DNA of 33,800 nucleotides from Chromera velia (Eukaryota > Sar > Chromeraceae), in assembly GCA_018398765.1 (NCBI GenBank), contig JAHBMJ010005393.1:9645-43444 (forward strand), in the 5' to 3' direction. Position numbers and translations under genes: made by a program. The notes under the pieces were generated by a model. The model was not told where the DNA came from, did no database searches, and was given only the letters and a program-made list of their open reading frames with translations. Shown here piece after piece: positions 33,721 to 33,800 of this stretch. Every line of letters begins with the position of its first letter. Positions within the stretch are counted from its first letter, which is position 1.

Positions 33721-33800
33721 TTGCAGCAAAAGACATAAGAATTTAAACAAATTTAGACAGGAATTTAAGAGAATTTACACGAATTTGGACGTGACTCAAA
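33721..33800 (+). mobile_element. Partial copy of the foldback-element terminus, cut by the window end
   Basis: Reads GCAGCAAAAGACATAAGAA, then several AATTTA-spaced units including TTTAGACAGGAATTTA. It matches the outer end of the foldback element (GCAAAGACCTAGGAATTTA followed by GACAGGAATTTAGA on the minus strand at 24,448). Only about 80 bases are inside the window, so size and the other end are unknown. Confidence 0.55.

Noticed and set aside
1-33800. tRNA, rRNA or telomeric repeat sequences
   Set aside because: I looked for GGTTCRA-type B boxes in a cloverleaf context, rRNA-like conserved blocks and TTTAGGG/TTAGGG-type arrays and saw none that held up. A covariance-model search would be needed to exclude degenerate RNA genes.

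Overview
This is a nuclear window from a microbial eukaryote, most likely a photosynthetic alveolate or stramenopile; a chromerid-like alga is my best but unproven guess. The reasons are GT-AG introns, a eukaryotic NRT2-type nitrate transporter, long gene-free stretches full of simple repeats, and several mobile-element remnants. No bacterial operon, rRNA, tRNA or CRISPR array is recognisable. The species cannot be fixed from the sequence alone. Layout: (1) 1 to about 20,640 is a gene-poor mosaic. Pyrimidine-rich and purine-rich blocks alternate on the same strand, with many tetranucleotide microsatellites (TTCC, TTTC, CTGT, GGCA, ATTC types), a 45-base minisatellite, a second set of short tandem repeats, and many TGCATGCA palindromes. 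I see no convincing gene there. (2) About 20,640 to 24,640 is an AT-richer island of mobile DNA. It holds a 1,636-base hAT-like element with a perfect 8-base target-site duplication, a decayed C-terminal fragment of a retroelement (LINE-like) protein, and a 348-base foldback element with a long internal hairpin. (3) 24,641 to 29,324 is a minus-strand spliced gene for a large, low-complexity, Ser/Arg/Glu-rich protein of unknown function (about 1,290 residues if it starts at the first ATG of the 5' exon). (4) 29,325 to 30,244 is the short head-to-head region between that gene and the next. (5) 30,245 to 32,136 is a plus-strand two-exon gene encoding a 522-residue nitrate/nitrite transporter of the NRT2/NNP branch of the major facilitator superfamily; its intron contains an assembly gap. 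(6) 32,137 to the end is non-coding 3' flank that becomes AT-rich and ends inside what looks like a second copy of the foldback-element terminus. The only metabolic gene with a confident role is the nitrate transporter, which would bring nitrate into the cell for assimilation; no nitrate or nitrite reductase gene is present here. The divergent neighbour may share its promoter region, but no shared function can be claimed. The parts most worth following up are the nested mobile elements with readable boundaries, the uncharacterised spliced gene, and the repeat-dense 20-kb desert.
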